A stretch of 64,000 bases of DNA from positions 6,232,098-6,296,097 of the forward strand of contig JAQFVV010000017.1 in the NCBI GenBank assembly GCA_028023455.1, given 5' to 3'. The position numbers were made by a program, and so were the translations under genes. The DNA is from Epiperipatus broadwayi. Its lineage: Eukaryota > Onychophora > Udeonychophora > Euonychophora > Peripatidae. Below, piece after piece: positions 54,901 through 61,839 of this stretch. Within the stretch, counting starts at the first letter, position 1; every line of letters begins with the position of its first letter. The notes below the pieces were generated by a model. It worked only from the letters and a program-made list of their open reading frames with translations. It had not been told where the DNA came from and ran no database searches.

Positions 54901-57900
54901 GAAAAATTAATGACAGTAGACATGAAGCTAAAAATAAAAGAGATCAACAGAATTCGTCTGAAAAAGATGAATAAAAACCAACAACTTGGGAATAGATTTC
55001 AGAAAAGAGTATTAATTGTATTGACATAGAAACAATGCATCCAATTATTCTCGATGTCAAGTAAGAAATGTTTACTAATAAAAATGAAGGAAGGTGCAGC
55101 AAAAGCATTAGAACATAAAAACATACAACAGCAAAAAAAAAAAGAGAGGGGGGGGGATATAAAAAAATTATGGTTCATGTAATAAATTGATAAAAAAAAA
55201 TGTATAAAATTAGACAAAATTGTTTACAACAGAAGCAAAAATTGAAACGGCAAAGACTTGATTTGGCTTATCAATGAATTAAACATCTTAATAGGTTGTC
55301 TTGAAAATTTATCTAATATTTAATAACTTCTGCTCAGTATTATTTTTTAAAAAAAGAACGTTAGTTATTTAAATAAAATTATTAAGTAATATATATTAAG
55401 CTAAAACCTTAAGACTATGCACCTAGATATGACAGTAGGGACCTTTACAACACAAGATTAATGACTTTAAAAGACTAGAGTGGCTCTTGTCTTTTAAAGT
55501 TGTTAATCTTGTGTTAAGATTTGTAGAGGTCCCTACTGTCATATCTAGGCGCATAGTCTTAAGGTTATAGCCTTAATATATATTACTTATGTAATGAGTA
55601 TGCGCTTAACAAATTATTAATTATAAAATTATTAAATAATACAGAAGTAATAAAAAAAAACCAGCGAGCCATATGAAAACTAATTGTCAGTAAACGCAAA
55701 ATGTAGAATGAGGCCAACTATACTTTAGTCTTGATCGTATATAAGCATACCATTTACTGACAAACTTACACATCAGGAAAGATTAGAAGATTATAAAAAT
55801 GATTTACAAGTTATTTTTCCTGCCAGTTTTTTAATCCCTGAAAAATATGAAGTAAACAGAAATGAAGCAAGATAAAAAGAGAAGAGTATAAAAAGATAAT
55901 ATATAAAAAAGCATGCGAGAAAGACTTACTAAGCCTTTACATTCAAGTATCTAACACATATGGTTGTATCACTGACTTTGAAGCATACAGTTATTTATAA
56001 TTTCACTAGAAAGTTAGGAATAATGTAGATAAATATTAAGATTATAAAACAATAAATCTAATATTTGCTGCAAGAAAAAAAAAGTTATAATAAAGGGCTT
56101 TGTCAGTGGGTTATATTTATATAAAAAGAGAAGTTATTTGGTAATTGAAATTAGAAAAAGAATTGTACGATATAAATGTAATCACCGGGAACATAAAAGG
56201 TGGAAATCATAAAAGCACATTGTTTTCAAAGAAAGAGAAAAGTACACCAGAAGAAAAGATAAGAAATAATTAGTTATAGAAAAAGATTGTTTAAAGAGAT
56301 AAAAACAAAAGTATAGTTTGTTTAATAAGAAATAATTAATTATGAAATTTTGAAACGATAAAATAAATATGTAGGTAATGTTCATTAATTAATGAAATAA
56401 TAATGGTAAGAAAAAATGTAAATTAAACATGAAAATATTTTGTTTGTGATTAAATTAAAATACACTAATTAAATCTATAAGTCAAGATTTAATTAGTATG
56501 AAGATAAGAAAATATGCAGTGATATATAAACAGGGAGAAATTTTGGCTACAAGTCTTCTGTCTCTTCATTGTCTTTCATGGGAGATGTTCTCAGTTGTCG
56601 AGTGTTTAGTGGAACAAGATCATTGCGAGTGTTAGCCTGCAGTCATCAAATAGTTTCCTACCCCAGGCACCAGTTACCTGAAGGTTAATGAGCTGGTCAG
56701 GATTTCCATAAAGATTGCTCTGATCTTATCATTATTTTTTATACACCTGAGAACGCTCACAGAGGAATTACTACCAGAGAGTAATATTTTATTTTGTCAG
56801 GTAGACTATTAATTAATATTGTGGACTGAGAAAATTAGAACTGTCTCTAATGAAACACATATAGATATTTGGATGTACATAACAGAGTTGGAGATTGAAT
56901 TCTCAATGCGTCATTTTAATGTGGATTGCATAGAGATGTTAAATATTGATGTGGATTGCATAGAGGTGCTATATATTTTATATGTTTATTATAATAAATA
57001 AGTAATTTTCATAATATTGAGTATTTTAATTTATTTAATTCCCAGTTATCTTATTACGCTGTGATTTGTTATATTTTCTTTGTTAGCAGATACATAACAA
57101 AAGTTCATTATTTTTCTTTGGAAAATAGACCAATTTCTCAGTCAAACAAATATCATGACTCTTAGAACTGATGTTCGTAAATTATTTTGTATTATTAAAT
57201 TGATTCTAACATCATCTAGTATTTACCAGGTCTAAATGTGAAAATATCACAACTATAAATTAATTACGTAATGAATGTAAAAGTTACAAAGATTAAATCA
57301 TCATACTCTCATTTCGAAATGCTTTAGATTGGCCTATATAATTGCATTTAGGTATAAAGATAAGATGGTCATTCTTATCTTTTAAAAAGTGACTATCTTG
57401 TGTTTGGATTTGAGATTGTCCTATATACTCACTATAACATTAGTGAATTAGTAACATGATTAAACAGTGCATGTCGAAGGCTGACTACCATCTGATTAAG
57501 AATTACGAATGAAAACTACACTTGAAAATTACGTTATCAAACACATGTAAGTAATTCTTATTGTTATGTGTAATCATTTTACAATTTTTTCATTGAAAAA
57601 AAAAAAAATCATACTGCACAACAGTTTTCTATCAATTTTGTTCACTCACATATCCTACTTCTTCTGCACTTTTATCAAGTGCTACATTGAACTGTTAATT
57701 GTAATAAATTCTGTACATCTTTTATTTAAAAATGCATAATGGCAAACCAAGGATCCTAAAACAGCCCAATGAACTGATAAAAAAAAAAGAAGAGGAGGGC
57801 AAGTGAGCTTGACATAAATTAAAAATGCTTTTCACAATATGAAAGAGATAAAATTATGACTATTATCAAGTTACGTCAAAAATAACCTACGACGTTCTGA

Positions 57901-59554
57901 TCAAAATCTTCAAGTTATTTCTTGCACTTTTCAACGAGGTAGATAATCTGCCAATAAAAACAGTCTTTAAAATAAATTTTAATAATATATACATTGTTTT
58001 ATCCTATTCCTTATTTGGAACATTTATTTATTAATAATTTCTAAATAAGACCGTTAAATGAAAGTCTAATGGTATAGAACTGAAGGTGAGACTAAATGAC
58101 ACAATACAGAATTACAGGCTTAAAATATAAAATAATATATATTTATAAATGAAATGTTATCTGGGTACATCTGTGTATAATTAATTGTAATAAAAATATA
58201 TATACCAACATTTCAGCCAGGTCACATTGGACATTAACTGGATAATAAATATTATGAAAATAATTGTAGAGGCGCTGTAAATAGTGCGAGTTGGCCGAAA
58301 TGTTGATATATGTATTTTTACTACAATTAATTATACACAGATGTACCTGGATGACATTTCATTTATATCTGTAGCCCATGAAAATCTTTATTTTAATGTA
58401 ATATGTATTTGTTAGTATATATTTTTATATAACGAGTGTGCCAATAGATCTTAACAAGCTTTTCAGAACATCCCTATCCCCAGGCTGGTTTCTAGTTCTG
58501 GCTTTCATCAGTGAGGTGTTAGGATATTCAAGCATTAGATTTTCTGAAATACACAGGCTTATATATACCTGTGTCTATATATGTAATAGACAGGGTATGA
58601 GCACAGACTTTCACATGACCCACCACTCTCCACACTATCTCATAACACTGATACACTTGAACACACGTATGTTGAAAAGATAAATAATCACCAATACACG
58701 TATTTCATGCTAAACCAGCAATCATCAGTTGGTCCAGATTACCATCTCTACACATATATGCTACAAGTGCTCAGATATATATTAAGATAGCAAATCCTCC
58801 TACTTTAATGGACAGGCTTCAATCCACTCCACACTGCAACTCTTCAACCGTCCATCCAATTGAAAATCTGATGATGGAACACTCAAAGGCCACCCTGAGG
58901 CCGAGATTATTGTCACACCCATGTTGACCTAAGGTCAATCTGATTTAAATACCAGGTGAAGCCCAGCACTTTATCTAATACTTAACTTTTAAGTAGACAT
59001 CTGAAATTTTCAGACATCAAATGTAACTATCCAACTTAAATAGCCATATAGGACTGAACTTCTCACTGATGAAAGCCAGAGCTAGAAACCGGTCTGGGAA
59101 TAGGGATGTTCTGAAAAGCTTGTAAAGAGCTATTGGCATTCTCATTATATAGTATTTGTAATATAAGGTTATTAAATTAAGTCAGGTGATATATGATTTG
59201 ATGTTCTTGCAATTATTGTTAATATGTAGAAATTGGAAAAAATGGTAATTCATAAACAAACACACACACACAAATCTTACTAATGTATTTTTTCCCCTCA
59301 TTGAAACAATCATTCTTTAAAAATTAAAAACAATACTGTTGTCAACTCAATTTAATTCCAAGAATGAAAAAAAGCAAAATAGATAAGGCTGAGCTAAAAA
59401 ATATTTTATTTACTCCAGTTTGCATTTTTGTTTTTGTCTTTTTATAATCTCAAATTACAAACACATTGAAAAGGAAAAACATATACGATACCTCAAAATA
59501 ATCTTGAAATGATTTCCTGATAAATCTCCAAGTTTTAAAGCTTCTTTGCCAAAA
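15793..59554 (-). CDS. PUS7: PUS7-like tRNA/mRNA pseudouridine synthase (TruD family), C-terminal half, nine exons
   Basis: Nine minus-strand exons join in frame across GT-AG introns and encode 344 residues plus a TGA stop. The product aligns from my knowledge of human PUS7 (about 661 residues) from the segment around KLGELQGNH to the C-terminus. Readable landmarks are [71 protein letters not shown] and [19 protein letters not shown]7 isomerises uridine to pseudouridine in tRNAs, mRNAs and some small RNAs. The NYYG-QRFG block and the terminal LP-SYAT-REI block are TruD-family signatures. The catalytic Asp (in the GTKDKR motif of the family) lies in the N-terminal half, which I did not find. 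Intact frame, consistent phases and canonical splice sites argue for a working gene, not a retrocopy. Exons: 59492-59554, 53901-54026, 51817-51878, 51545-51699, 51282-51417, 44361-44483, 34612-34678, 31762-31913, 15793-15944. Confidence 0.95.
18017..18056 (+). ncRNA. Possible hammerhead-like motif with ACGT stem III
   Basis: The order is GTGGATGA (first box altered by one extra G), CTTG TGTGAC CAAG (stem II), TCGAAAC, GTC, GGTATATC. Stem III would be the palindrome ACGT. A TATCACC just upstream could pair loosely with GGTATA. Related, more decayed sequence occurs in the fold-back at 58141-58368. Confidence 0.3.
19320..19866. repeat. Long fold-back with internal direct duplication
   Basis: Outer arms pair atcacataacattacaatac with gtattgtaatgttatatgat. 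Inside, 19460-19560 and 19590-19690 are direct copies of one another (cccataattcattt, aatcaatctcatgaagacat), and each also pairs with the opposite side. Confidence 0.75.
20150..20435 (+). repeat. Dispersed repeat, copy 1
   Basis: About 280 bp matching 24488-24760 in direct orientation: blocks gatgaaggagatatcaaata, cagacatggatttatgaatc and the end aagaggtctcc. The family is unknown. Confidence 0.65.
23225..23395 (+). mobile_element. RTE-type LINE 3' end
   Basis: The sequence aagacctagagaaagaccac to gatgatgatac matches the last 150 bp of the RTE copy at 34725-35420, including the RPRERPHVR-like coding end and the gat-rich tail. Confidence 0.75.
24488..24760 (+). repeat. Dispersed repeat, copy 2
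   Basis: Direct relative of 20150-20435: agataaagaagatatgaaat, cagacatggacttatgaatc and the end aagaagcctcc. Confidence 0.65.
25103..25595. repeat. Long fold-back, arms about 220 bp
   Basis: The left arm (aataataattagagatca...) and right arm (...tgatctctaattattatt) pair over most of their length, including gcaaatcttaagcgtttgga-type and aatacaagataaag-type blocks. A third, half-length relative is at 57290-57440. Confidence 0.8.
25990..26165 (+). mobile_element. SINE-like sequence
   Basis: The block gtgggcctagttggctaaat resembles a tRNA A box. The body at 26080-26160 is GC-richer than its surroundings. No clear B box is visible. Confidence 0.4.
26178..26246 (+). repeat. Tandem duplication, about 35-bp unit
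   Basis: The unit accatatttgaaagattgca to tatggataaaac occurs twice in a row, just after a SINE-like sequence. Confidence 0.8.
27105..27295 (-). mobile_element. RTE-type LINE 3' end, minus strand
   Basis: On the minus strand it reads RSHVRWMN-like text followed by a short atg-rich tail. The block catccatctcacatgtgatc is the complement of the HVRWM region also found at 34725-35420. Confidence 0.6.
27350..27432 (+). repeat. Half copy of the 10-kb fold-back MITE
   Basis: The stretch ggttgccttgacaacagttt onward matches the right arm at 10140-10220. No matching left arm is nearby. Confidence 0.7.
28343..28377 (+). promoter_or_regulatory. CCAAT box and TATA box, possible retroelement promoter
   Basis: ccaatcag is followed 20 bp later by tataaaagctgg, then a GC-rich leader with a ct repeat. 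It is in the largest PUS7 intron on the opposite strand, and no open frame follows. It may be a promoter of a decayed LTR element. Confidence 0.25.
31762..31913 (-). CDS. PUS7: PUS7 exon, [20 protein letters not shown]
   Basis: This 152-bp exon has an acceptor AG at 31915-31914 and a donor GT at 31761-31760. It encodes [20 protein letters not shown] followed by [19 protein letters not shown]. The DYSL-GAYRKI block is strongly conserved in animal PUS7. It ends with G, which joins GT of the last exon to give Gly. Confidence 0.95.
32491..32530 (+). ncRNA. Degenerate hammerhead-like motif, second type
   Basis: CTGAAGA, then a decayed stem (GGATTTCTGGAGCAATC) and GAAACTGTA. It is related to the arms at 48549 and 48711. 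Confidence 0.25.
33014..33140 (+). mobile_element. SINE-like sequence
   Basis: tagtgtagtggatggtgtg and caagttcaggattttttcct match in layout the copy at 41160-41290 (agcaaactcaggattctttt). Confidence 0.45.
33712..33983. repeat. Short fold-back of the same family
   Basis: The arms meet near 33848: ctctccagacagtagcgcca on the left and ggcactactgtatggagagt on the right. It is a nearly continuous palindrome, with no long interior. Confidence 0.8.
33814..33855 (-). ncRNA. Hammerhead-ribozyme-like motif, weak stems
   Basis: On the minus strand: TTCTCA, CTGATGA, a poorly pairing 13-nt stem II, GAAA, CTAGT, C, TGGGGG. Core boxes are intact. It spans the left arm and centre of the fold-back at 33712-33983. 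Confidence 0.4.
34130..34420 (+). mobile_element. LINE C-terminal zinc-knuckle remnant
   Basis: The plus strand reads [20 protein letters not shown], then [14 protein letters not shown]. The C-x6-7-H-x4-C layout with HLL-EC matches the zinc motif near the C-terminus of many LINE reverse transcriptases. Stops follow. Confidence 0.55.
34612..34678 (-). CDS. PUS7: PUS7 exon, [15 protein letters not shown]
   Basis: This 67-bp exon has an acceptor AG at 34680-34679 after a T-rich tract and a consensus donor gtaagta at 34611. It encodes [20 protein letters not shown] and ends with AA in the codon for Lys. It corresponds to the EAYREMLTADNLDID region of human PUS7. Confidence 0.92.
34725..35420 (+). 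mobile_element. RTE-type LINE, 3' part of reverse transcriptase and tail
   Basis: The frames give [20 protein letters not shown], then an [18 protein letters not shown]-like block, then [20 protein letters not shown]. These are the conserved C-terminal blocks of the RTE/BovB-like endonuclease-reverse transcriptases of many invertebrates. The 3' end is a gat-repeat tail near 35400-35417, typical of RTE. Frameshifts and stops are present. It lies on the plus strand just beyond the PUS7 exon at 34612-34678. Confidence 0.85.
35860..36240 (+). mobile_element. LINE 3' remnant
   Basis: The frame [16 protein letters not shown] is followed by [20 protein letters not shown]. It resembles the YGSETWT and ERI-RLRW-GH blocks of a LINE C-terminus. 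It is degenerate, with stops. Confidence 0.5.
37851..38350. repeat. Fold-back repeat of the same family
   Basis: Arms start actttccatacagtagaact and end with the complement (ggtggtactactgtatatt). The interior has the family's gatctgaaagcactgcactt and ttttggtgtcttcggttc blocks also seen at 39656-40215 and 62844-64000. Confidence 0.7.
38221..38262 (+). ncRNA. Hammerhead-ribozyme-like motif, stem I damaged
   Basis: TCTTCA, CTGATGA, 13-nt stem II region, GAAA, CTAGT, C, TGGTGA. The core is intact and stem III is the palindrome ACTAGT, but stem I has a mismatch. It is in the right arm of the fold-back at 37851-38350. Confidence 0.4.
38950..39420 (-). mobile_element. LINE reverse-transcriptase remnant, minus strand
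   Basis: The minus strand reads [19 protein letters not shown], like the KLW-VL-MG-P-L block between RT domains of LINEs. A GQ-ILG-like stretch and stops follow. The neighbouring 38755-38955 minus frame ([20 protein letters not shown]) may belong to the same element, but I could not assign it. Confidence 0.4.
39656..40215. repeat. Fold-back repeat of the same family
   Basis: The left arm has ggcttgtgcataaaatccct and gcctactcattcaagatc; the right arm ends with ggtggtactattgtattgag. Interior blocks match 63165-63410. It lies in the 9.7-kb PUS7 intron. Confidence 0.7.
40720..40900. repeat. Fold-back MITE, same family as 3578-3695
   Basis: The arms aaatataatggtaattaact and agtcaattaccattatattt are homologous to 3578-3695. 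This copy has about 75 bp of unpaired centre that the short copy lacks. Confidence 0.8.
41160..41290 (+). mobile_element. SINE-like sequence
   Basis: A tRNA-like head (tcatggtgcagaggtagaac, then gttcaaattcagacc) is followed by agcaaactcaggattctttt, shared with 33014-33140. Confidence 0.5.
41520..41990 (-). mobile_element. LINE 3' part (ETWTL and NEEVL-type C-terminus), minus strand
   Basis: The minus strand reads [25 protein letters not shown], then a stop, then [20 protein letters not shown]. This is the familiar C-terminus of a LINE reverse transcriptase (YG-ETWTL, EAFEMW, ISWTD, NEEVL). It differs from the RTE copies above. It lies inside the 9.7-kb PUS7 intron. Confidence 0.75.
43645..44110 (+). 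mobile_element. Deleted mariner-type element keeping the transposase HTH region
   Basis: One plus frame gives [19 protein letters not shown] at about 43840-43900. After a shift another gives [20 protein letters not shown] at 43920-43980. Together they match the mariner HTH segment up to the ED-PRSGRP point. The flanks form a long inverted repeat: 43690-43745 (atatagtggcatagtttagc) against 44030-44075 (complementary, diverged). It is an internally deleted copy within the 9.7-kb PUS7 intron. Confidence 0.7.
44361..44483 (-). CDS. PUS7: PUS7 exon, [12 protein letters not shown]
   Basis: This 123-bp exon has an acceptor AG at 44485-44484 and a donor GT at 44360-44359. It encodes [20 protein letters not shown], then [19 protein letters not shown]. 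The LPLPG-IYP motif is diagnostic. A 92-bp tandem duplication starts only 14 bp upstream of the acceptor, on the intron side. Confidence 0.95.
44498..44681 (+). repeat. Tandem duplication, 92-bp unit, two copies
   Basis: 44498-44589 and 44590-44681 are near identical (acagtttaagcaacatgaaa to gctagtttgt). It sits directly upstream of the PUS7 exon at 44361-44483 on the intron side. Confidence 0.9.
45371..45417 (-). ncRNA. Hammerhead-ribozyme-like motif with long palindromic stem III
   Basis: On the minus strand: TCTTCA (stem I), CTGAGGTGA (box with a 2-nt change), a stem II region ending in AGCTT, GAAA, CCAATTGGT, C, TGGAGA (stem I). Stem III would be the 10-nt palindrome ACCAATTGGT. Stem I pairs again with one G-U. 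The altered first box probably makes it inactive. Confidence 0.4.
46141..46172 (+). ncRNA. Degenerate hammerhead-like motif, second type
   Basis: CTGATGA, T, then GACTG CTGGA CAGTT (4-5 bp stem) and GAAACTGTAAGG. The same sequence appears as an inverted pair at 38478-38545. No stem I is visible. Confidence 0.3.
46415..46640 (-). mobile_element. RTE-type LINE 3' end, minus strand
   Basis: On the minus strand it reads [13 protein letters not shown], then an [11 protein letters not shown]-like end and a gat tail (plus strand: atcatcatcattcatcattt at 46427-46446). It matches the end of the RTE copy at 34725-35420. Confidence 0.75.
48490..48790. repeat. Fold-back pair with GAAA-stem motifs in both arms
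   Basis: The left arm at 48490-48585 and the right arm at 48705-48790 are inverted copies: ttttttacaacccattatt and its complement aatagtgggttgtaaaaaag. Each arm carries GATTGC-loop-GCAATC followed by GAAACT; the left arm also has CTGAAGA. Interior at 48590-48700 is AT-rich. Confidence 0.7.
48901..49080 (+). mobile_element. tRNA-derived SINE
   Basis: The A box tggctcagttggttagagca and B box ggttcgaatcc are clear and correctly spaced, but the anticodon arm is degenerate and a body plus ataaaatt tail follow. It is therefore a SINE head, not a working tRNA. Confidence 0.7.
49454..49598. repeat. Short MITE-like inverted repeat
   Basis: TIRs of about 35 bp: ggtactggctaattagttac against the complement of tggctaattaatcaatacc, with the shared tgtacat block. 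Confidence 0.65.
50769..51071. repeat. MITE with TIRs and internal direct repeats
   Basis: TIRs are ttggtagttgttggttacat and the complement of catgcataactgacaactac. Internal direct repeats atcgctgaagtc occur near 50813 and 50999, and atcggttaaat occurs twice near 50894 and 50948. It ends about 210 bp before a PUS7 exon. Confidence 0.7.
51282..51417 (-). CDS. PUS7: PUS7 exon, [14 protein letters not shown]
   Basis: This 136-bp exon has an acceptor AG at 51419-51418 and a donor GT at 51281-51280 (gtaaga). It begins [19 protein letters not shown] and continues through [19 protein letters not shown]. The HSYQS-WN motif is a PUS7/TruD hallmark. It ends with one base (A), completed to Asn by the next exon 6.8 kb away. 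The intron upstream is 127 bp. Confidence 0.95.
51545..51699 (-). CDS. PUS7: PUS7 exon, [12 protein letters not shown] to [10 protein letters not shown]
   Basis: This 155-bp exon has an acceptor AG at 51701-51700 and a donor GT at 51544-51543 (gtaagc). It encodes a helical stretch with [19 protein letters not shown] and ends in GALTF in phase 0. It corresponds to the EEWAKTKDPTAALRKLP region of human PUS7. Confidence 0.92.
51817..51878 (-). CDS. PUS7: PUS7 exon, [20 protein letters not shown]
   Basis: This 62-bp exon has an acceptor AG at 51880-51879 and a donor GT at 51816-51815. It encodes [20 protein letters not shown], parallel to the human segment ending in DLILKPRSG. The intron to the next exon is only 117 bp. 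Confidence 0.92.
52690..52887. repeat. Fold-back MITE
   Basis: The left arm ttcagcttttacaaataaaa and right arm ttttatttgtaaaagctgaa are complementary, with aaccaatcat / atgattgg inside. Confidence 0.75.
53300..53640 (+). mobile_element. Degenerate Penelope GIY-YIG endonuclease fragment
   Basis: Frame reading gives [20 protein letters not shown] followed by [13 protein letters not shown]. The paired Cys, YYGET and L-R-R-H spacing match the Penelope endonuclease. Stop codons and frame breaks follow. It lies in the PUS7 intron between the exons at 53901 and 59492, on the opposite strand. It is more diverged than the copy at 13.9 kb and seems to be a different lineage. Confidence 0.7.
53901..54026 (-). 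CDS. PUS7: PUS7 exon with the NYYGMQRFG motif
   Basis: This 126-bp exon has an acceptor AG at 54028-54027 and a donor GT at 53900-53899. It encodes a segment containing [20 protein letters not shown]. The NY-G-QRFG motif is one of the best conserved TruD motifs and places the frame without doubt. It ends with AG, completed to AGT (Ser) by the next exon. Confidence 0.95.
55381..55595. repeat. Near-perfect fold-back (MITE-like)
   Basis: Arms of about 95 bp: aaccttaagactatgcacct and its complement aggcgcatagtcttaaggtt, with few mismatches. A loop of about 25 bp sits at 55475-55500. It lies in the 5.5-kb PUS7 intron. Confidence 0.85.
58141..58368. repeat. Fold-back repeat (TIR about 60 bp)
   Basis: Left arm aaatgaaatgttatctgggt and acatctgtgtataattaatt; the right arm is its complement, ending gatgacatttcatttata. 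Both arms hold a GAAATGTTG-like remnant. Confidence 0.8.
58477..58517 (-). ncRNA. Decayed hammerhead-like motif, left arm of a fold-back
   Basis: On the minus strand: CCTCA, CTGATGA, 12-nt stem II region, GAAA, CCAGC, C, TGGGGA. The T before the cleavage site is changed (GCC instead of GTC). It is the partner of 59060-59100 in the same fold-back. Confidence 0.4.
59060..59100 (+). ncRNA. Hammerhead-ribozyme-like motif
   Basis: The order is TTCTCA (stem I), CTGATGA (box CUGANGA), A AGC CAGA GCT A (short stem II), GAAA (box), CCGGT, C (cleavage position after GUC-like GTC), TGGGAA (stem I). Stem I pairs with one G-U. Stem III would be the palindrome ACCGGT, so it can form only between two molecules. 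Stem II is only 3 bp with an extra A on each side, a weakness. It sits in the right arm of the fold-back at 58426-59152. Confidence 0.55.
59492..59554 (-). CDS. PUS7: PUS7 exon (first one visible), [14 protein letters not shown]
   Basis: This 63-bp exon is preceded by an AG acceptor at 59556-59555 and followed by a GT donor at 59491-59490 (gtatcg). Its first base completes a codon begun in an upstream exon outside my reconstruction. It encodes [20 protein letters not shown] and leaves AG, which joins the G of the next exon to give Arg. It matches the KLG-L-GNHF-VLR segment of PUS7. Confidence 0.93.
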
Positions 59555-60625
59555 CTATACAACAAAAACAGATGTAAAAAAATCAAAATTCTATAAATTA
59601 TTCCTGATATATAACGTATTCTACTTATGTGTGTATTTTTATACACACAATGCATAGATTCTAATTAATACACACACAAACATCACATCTGATAACAAAC
59701 AATAATAAATATACTAAATGACTTTAATTTGTCAAAACTAGAATAAAAAAAAAGGTTCATCTTTTAATATTGCTTAACACGGAAATGCATAAGCTAAATA
59801 GCAGTACTATACTCATCAACTTAGCAAACGATTTGTAATCTACATGGATATTTTTTTTTATACTAAAATTATCTCAAGATTTTTCCACTAAATATTTTTA
59901 AATAAAGAATAAAGTATGTTGCTGATGTATCGATCAAATGAGGATCAATATTGGCCATAAAAAAGATCCAAAATTATGATGCAAATTCTACTTATAGATG
60001 GAGAAGGAGATTCAAGGACCTGTAGTCATTGATTTTATGATATACATCAAGAATTTAAAATTAGTATTAGAATAATGAAAGTCAATAACTTCTGAAATAT
60101 ATATACATTTAACAGTTACTTTCAATCTGATTAATTATTTGCATCAGAATATCTATTATAGATAATCAATTATATAGTATTAGAAAAATATATATACTTA
60201 ATTATAAATCTATTAACAATCTATATATGTACTTATGTGGAGAAAAAGCAAATTTCAGACATGCCCTATTGATAATTTACTTATACTCATTCATCAGTAA
60301 GTGTTTTAAACGACGCATAGGTGAATCATGTTTGCTCAGAGCTTATTCTTATATAAACCAACACTTACTGACTACGCAGGACTTGATCTTATTATGATGC
60401 TAATAATTCAATTGATTATTTATTTGTATGAATTATATATCACAGGAAAGGGCCAGCATTTCATTTTTAATTAGCTGTGACTTTTGAATTATCTTAATTT
60501 TAAATATCTATAATAAATTTATTATATATGTAAGTGTAATGTAAAAAGCATGCTAATAGCTCTAAACAAGCTTATTTTATTTTTACCGGCAAGAGAACAC
60601 ATTCAAAATCTCTATCTAGATCTTA

Positions 60626-60667
60626 TCCCCAAACCAGTTTCGAGATGATGACTCTCGTCAGTGAGGA
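60626..60667 (-). ncRNA. Hammerhead-ribozyme-like motif, best core
   Basis: The minus strand gives TCCTCA (stem I), CTGACGA (box), GAG TCATCAT CTC (stem II with a proper closing G-C), GAAA (box), CTGGT, T (cleavage nucleotide), TGGGGA (stem I). All three invariant boxes fit the CUGANGA, GAAA and UH rules. Stem I pairs over 6 bp with one G-U. Stem III would be ACTGGT, nearly self-complementary. It lies within a diverged repeat at about 60540-60790. Confidence 0.6.
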
Positions 60668-61839
60668 GATAGGACATACAGACACCAGATTAAAAATACA
60701 AACTCAAGCCCAGCATTTAGCTAAAACTTAACTATTAGGTAAAAAATCTGAAATGTTCAGACATCTCTTTGTCTTCAAATCCAGCTCTCCAATAGCCATA
60801 TGCAAATGTAGAGAAAAACCAAATTTCAGATATGGACTATTGGTAATTTTCTTGCACTAACTCGTCAATAAGTGTTTTAAAAAGACAAAAGAATCACTTA
60901 TGCTTAGAGTAAAAAAAGTAAATGCTTGTCACAGCCAAAAAGACTATCTTTATGCTTATTATATTCTTAGTTTTAGCTTTTATAGATGTAAATAAATCTT
61001 TAGAAATGTTAATGATTTAAAGAAATATTTTTTTTTAGCAATAAAATATATTACATATTTGTCAGTCTATTTTCTTTTACCTTACTGTCTTTTGTCTTTG
61101 CTTTATTTATGTTTTTCTTTTTTTTTTTAAATCCACCATCTTACATCACTTAAGTCAGGAGAGGGACTAATTGTGAGTCTTCCATGCTGTAAGTCATTTT
61201 CCTAAACAAAATACAGTACTGTGACAGTATGTTTGTGTGATCATAAATTTCCATTTTTTAATTATAATTCTGAATTCTTTTTTTTCTATATTTTTTTTTT
61301 TTCTACAATGAGAAAAAAGTTTATTGTTAAATAAAAGAAGAAACTTTGATTCCTCTTTGCGGCTTTATAGAAACAGAGCAAGACAAATTCCTATAAATTC
61401 TTATCATTGCAGCTGTTATTATACATGATTATTAATATGGTAAACAAACATGGGTAAACTGCTGACTAACTCACATCAGCCAGGATTACCAGTGAGATTA
61501 TTGGCTTTTTATTTCCGAGTTCAAAATCAAAGACGTCATGGTCTTTTTTCTTAATTGCCCGATAGTTCTTAAATGATCTATCAGTTGAATTTTCTTGAAA
61601 GAAGGATGGATATGTGTGTCAATGATTTTTTTTCTTACAAATATTTATAATCATGATAAACAGAAGTGATTTAAGGATCTTATTCCAAAAAAGATGCAAA
61701 ACTGCCAGCCAAGTCAATGTTTGGCAGCCAAAGATAAGGATACTAAAAATCACTGATTGTGGATTTAAGATTATCATTTAATGACAATCCTTTATGACTA
61801 TCATTTAATGACAATCCTTTACTTAGATACCTACAAATG

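Larger units (their letters stand above)
58426..59152. repeat. Fold-back repeat with a hammerhead-like motif in each arm
   Basis: The outer inverted arms (about 90 bp each) pair 58426-58520 with 59060-59152: gccaatag, aagcttttcagaac and the CTGATGA region appear in both arms. The middle at 58520-59050 is not paired by eye. Confidence 0.75.
54027..59491 (-). other. PUS7 intron, 5.5 kb
   Basis: It holds fold-backs at 55.4, 58.1 and 58.4 kb and a relative of the 25-kb fold-back arm at 57.3 kb. A GC-richer patch at 56520-56770 with an upstream tatataaac may be a decayed element promoter. Confidence 0.65.

Noticed and set aside
61138-61197. Possible upstream PUS7 exon on the minus strand (ttag acceptor, open frame with LQHGRLTISPSPDLSD, gtaaga donor)
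   Set aside because: Phase 0 at the donor does not fit the exon at 59492-59554, and about 200 residues including the catalytic motif would be missing between them. It does not align convincingly with PUS7.
61480-61597. Open minus-strand block with DHDVFDFELGNKKPII between splice-like borders
   Set aside because: No family recognised and no neighbouring exon to join; it may be chance.
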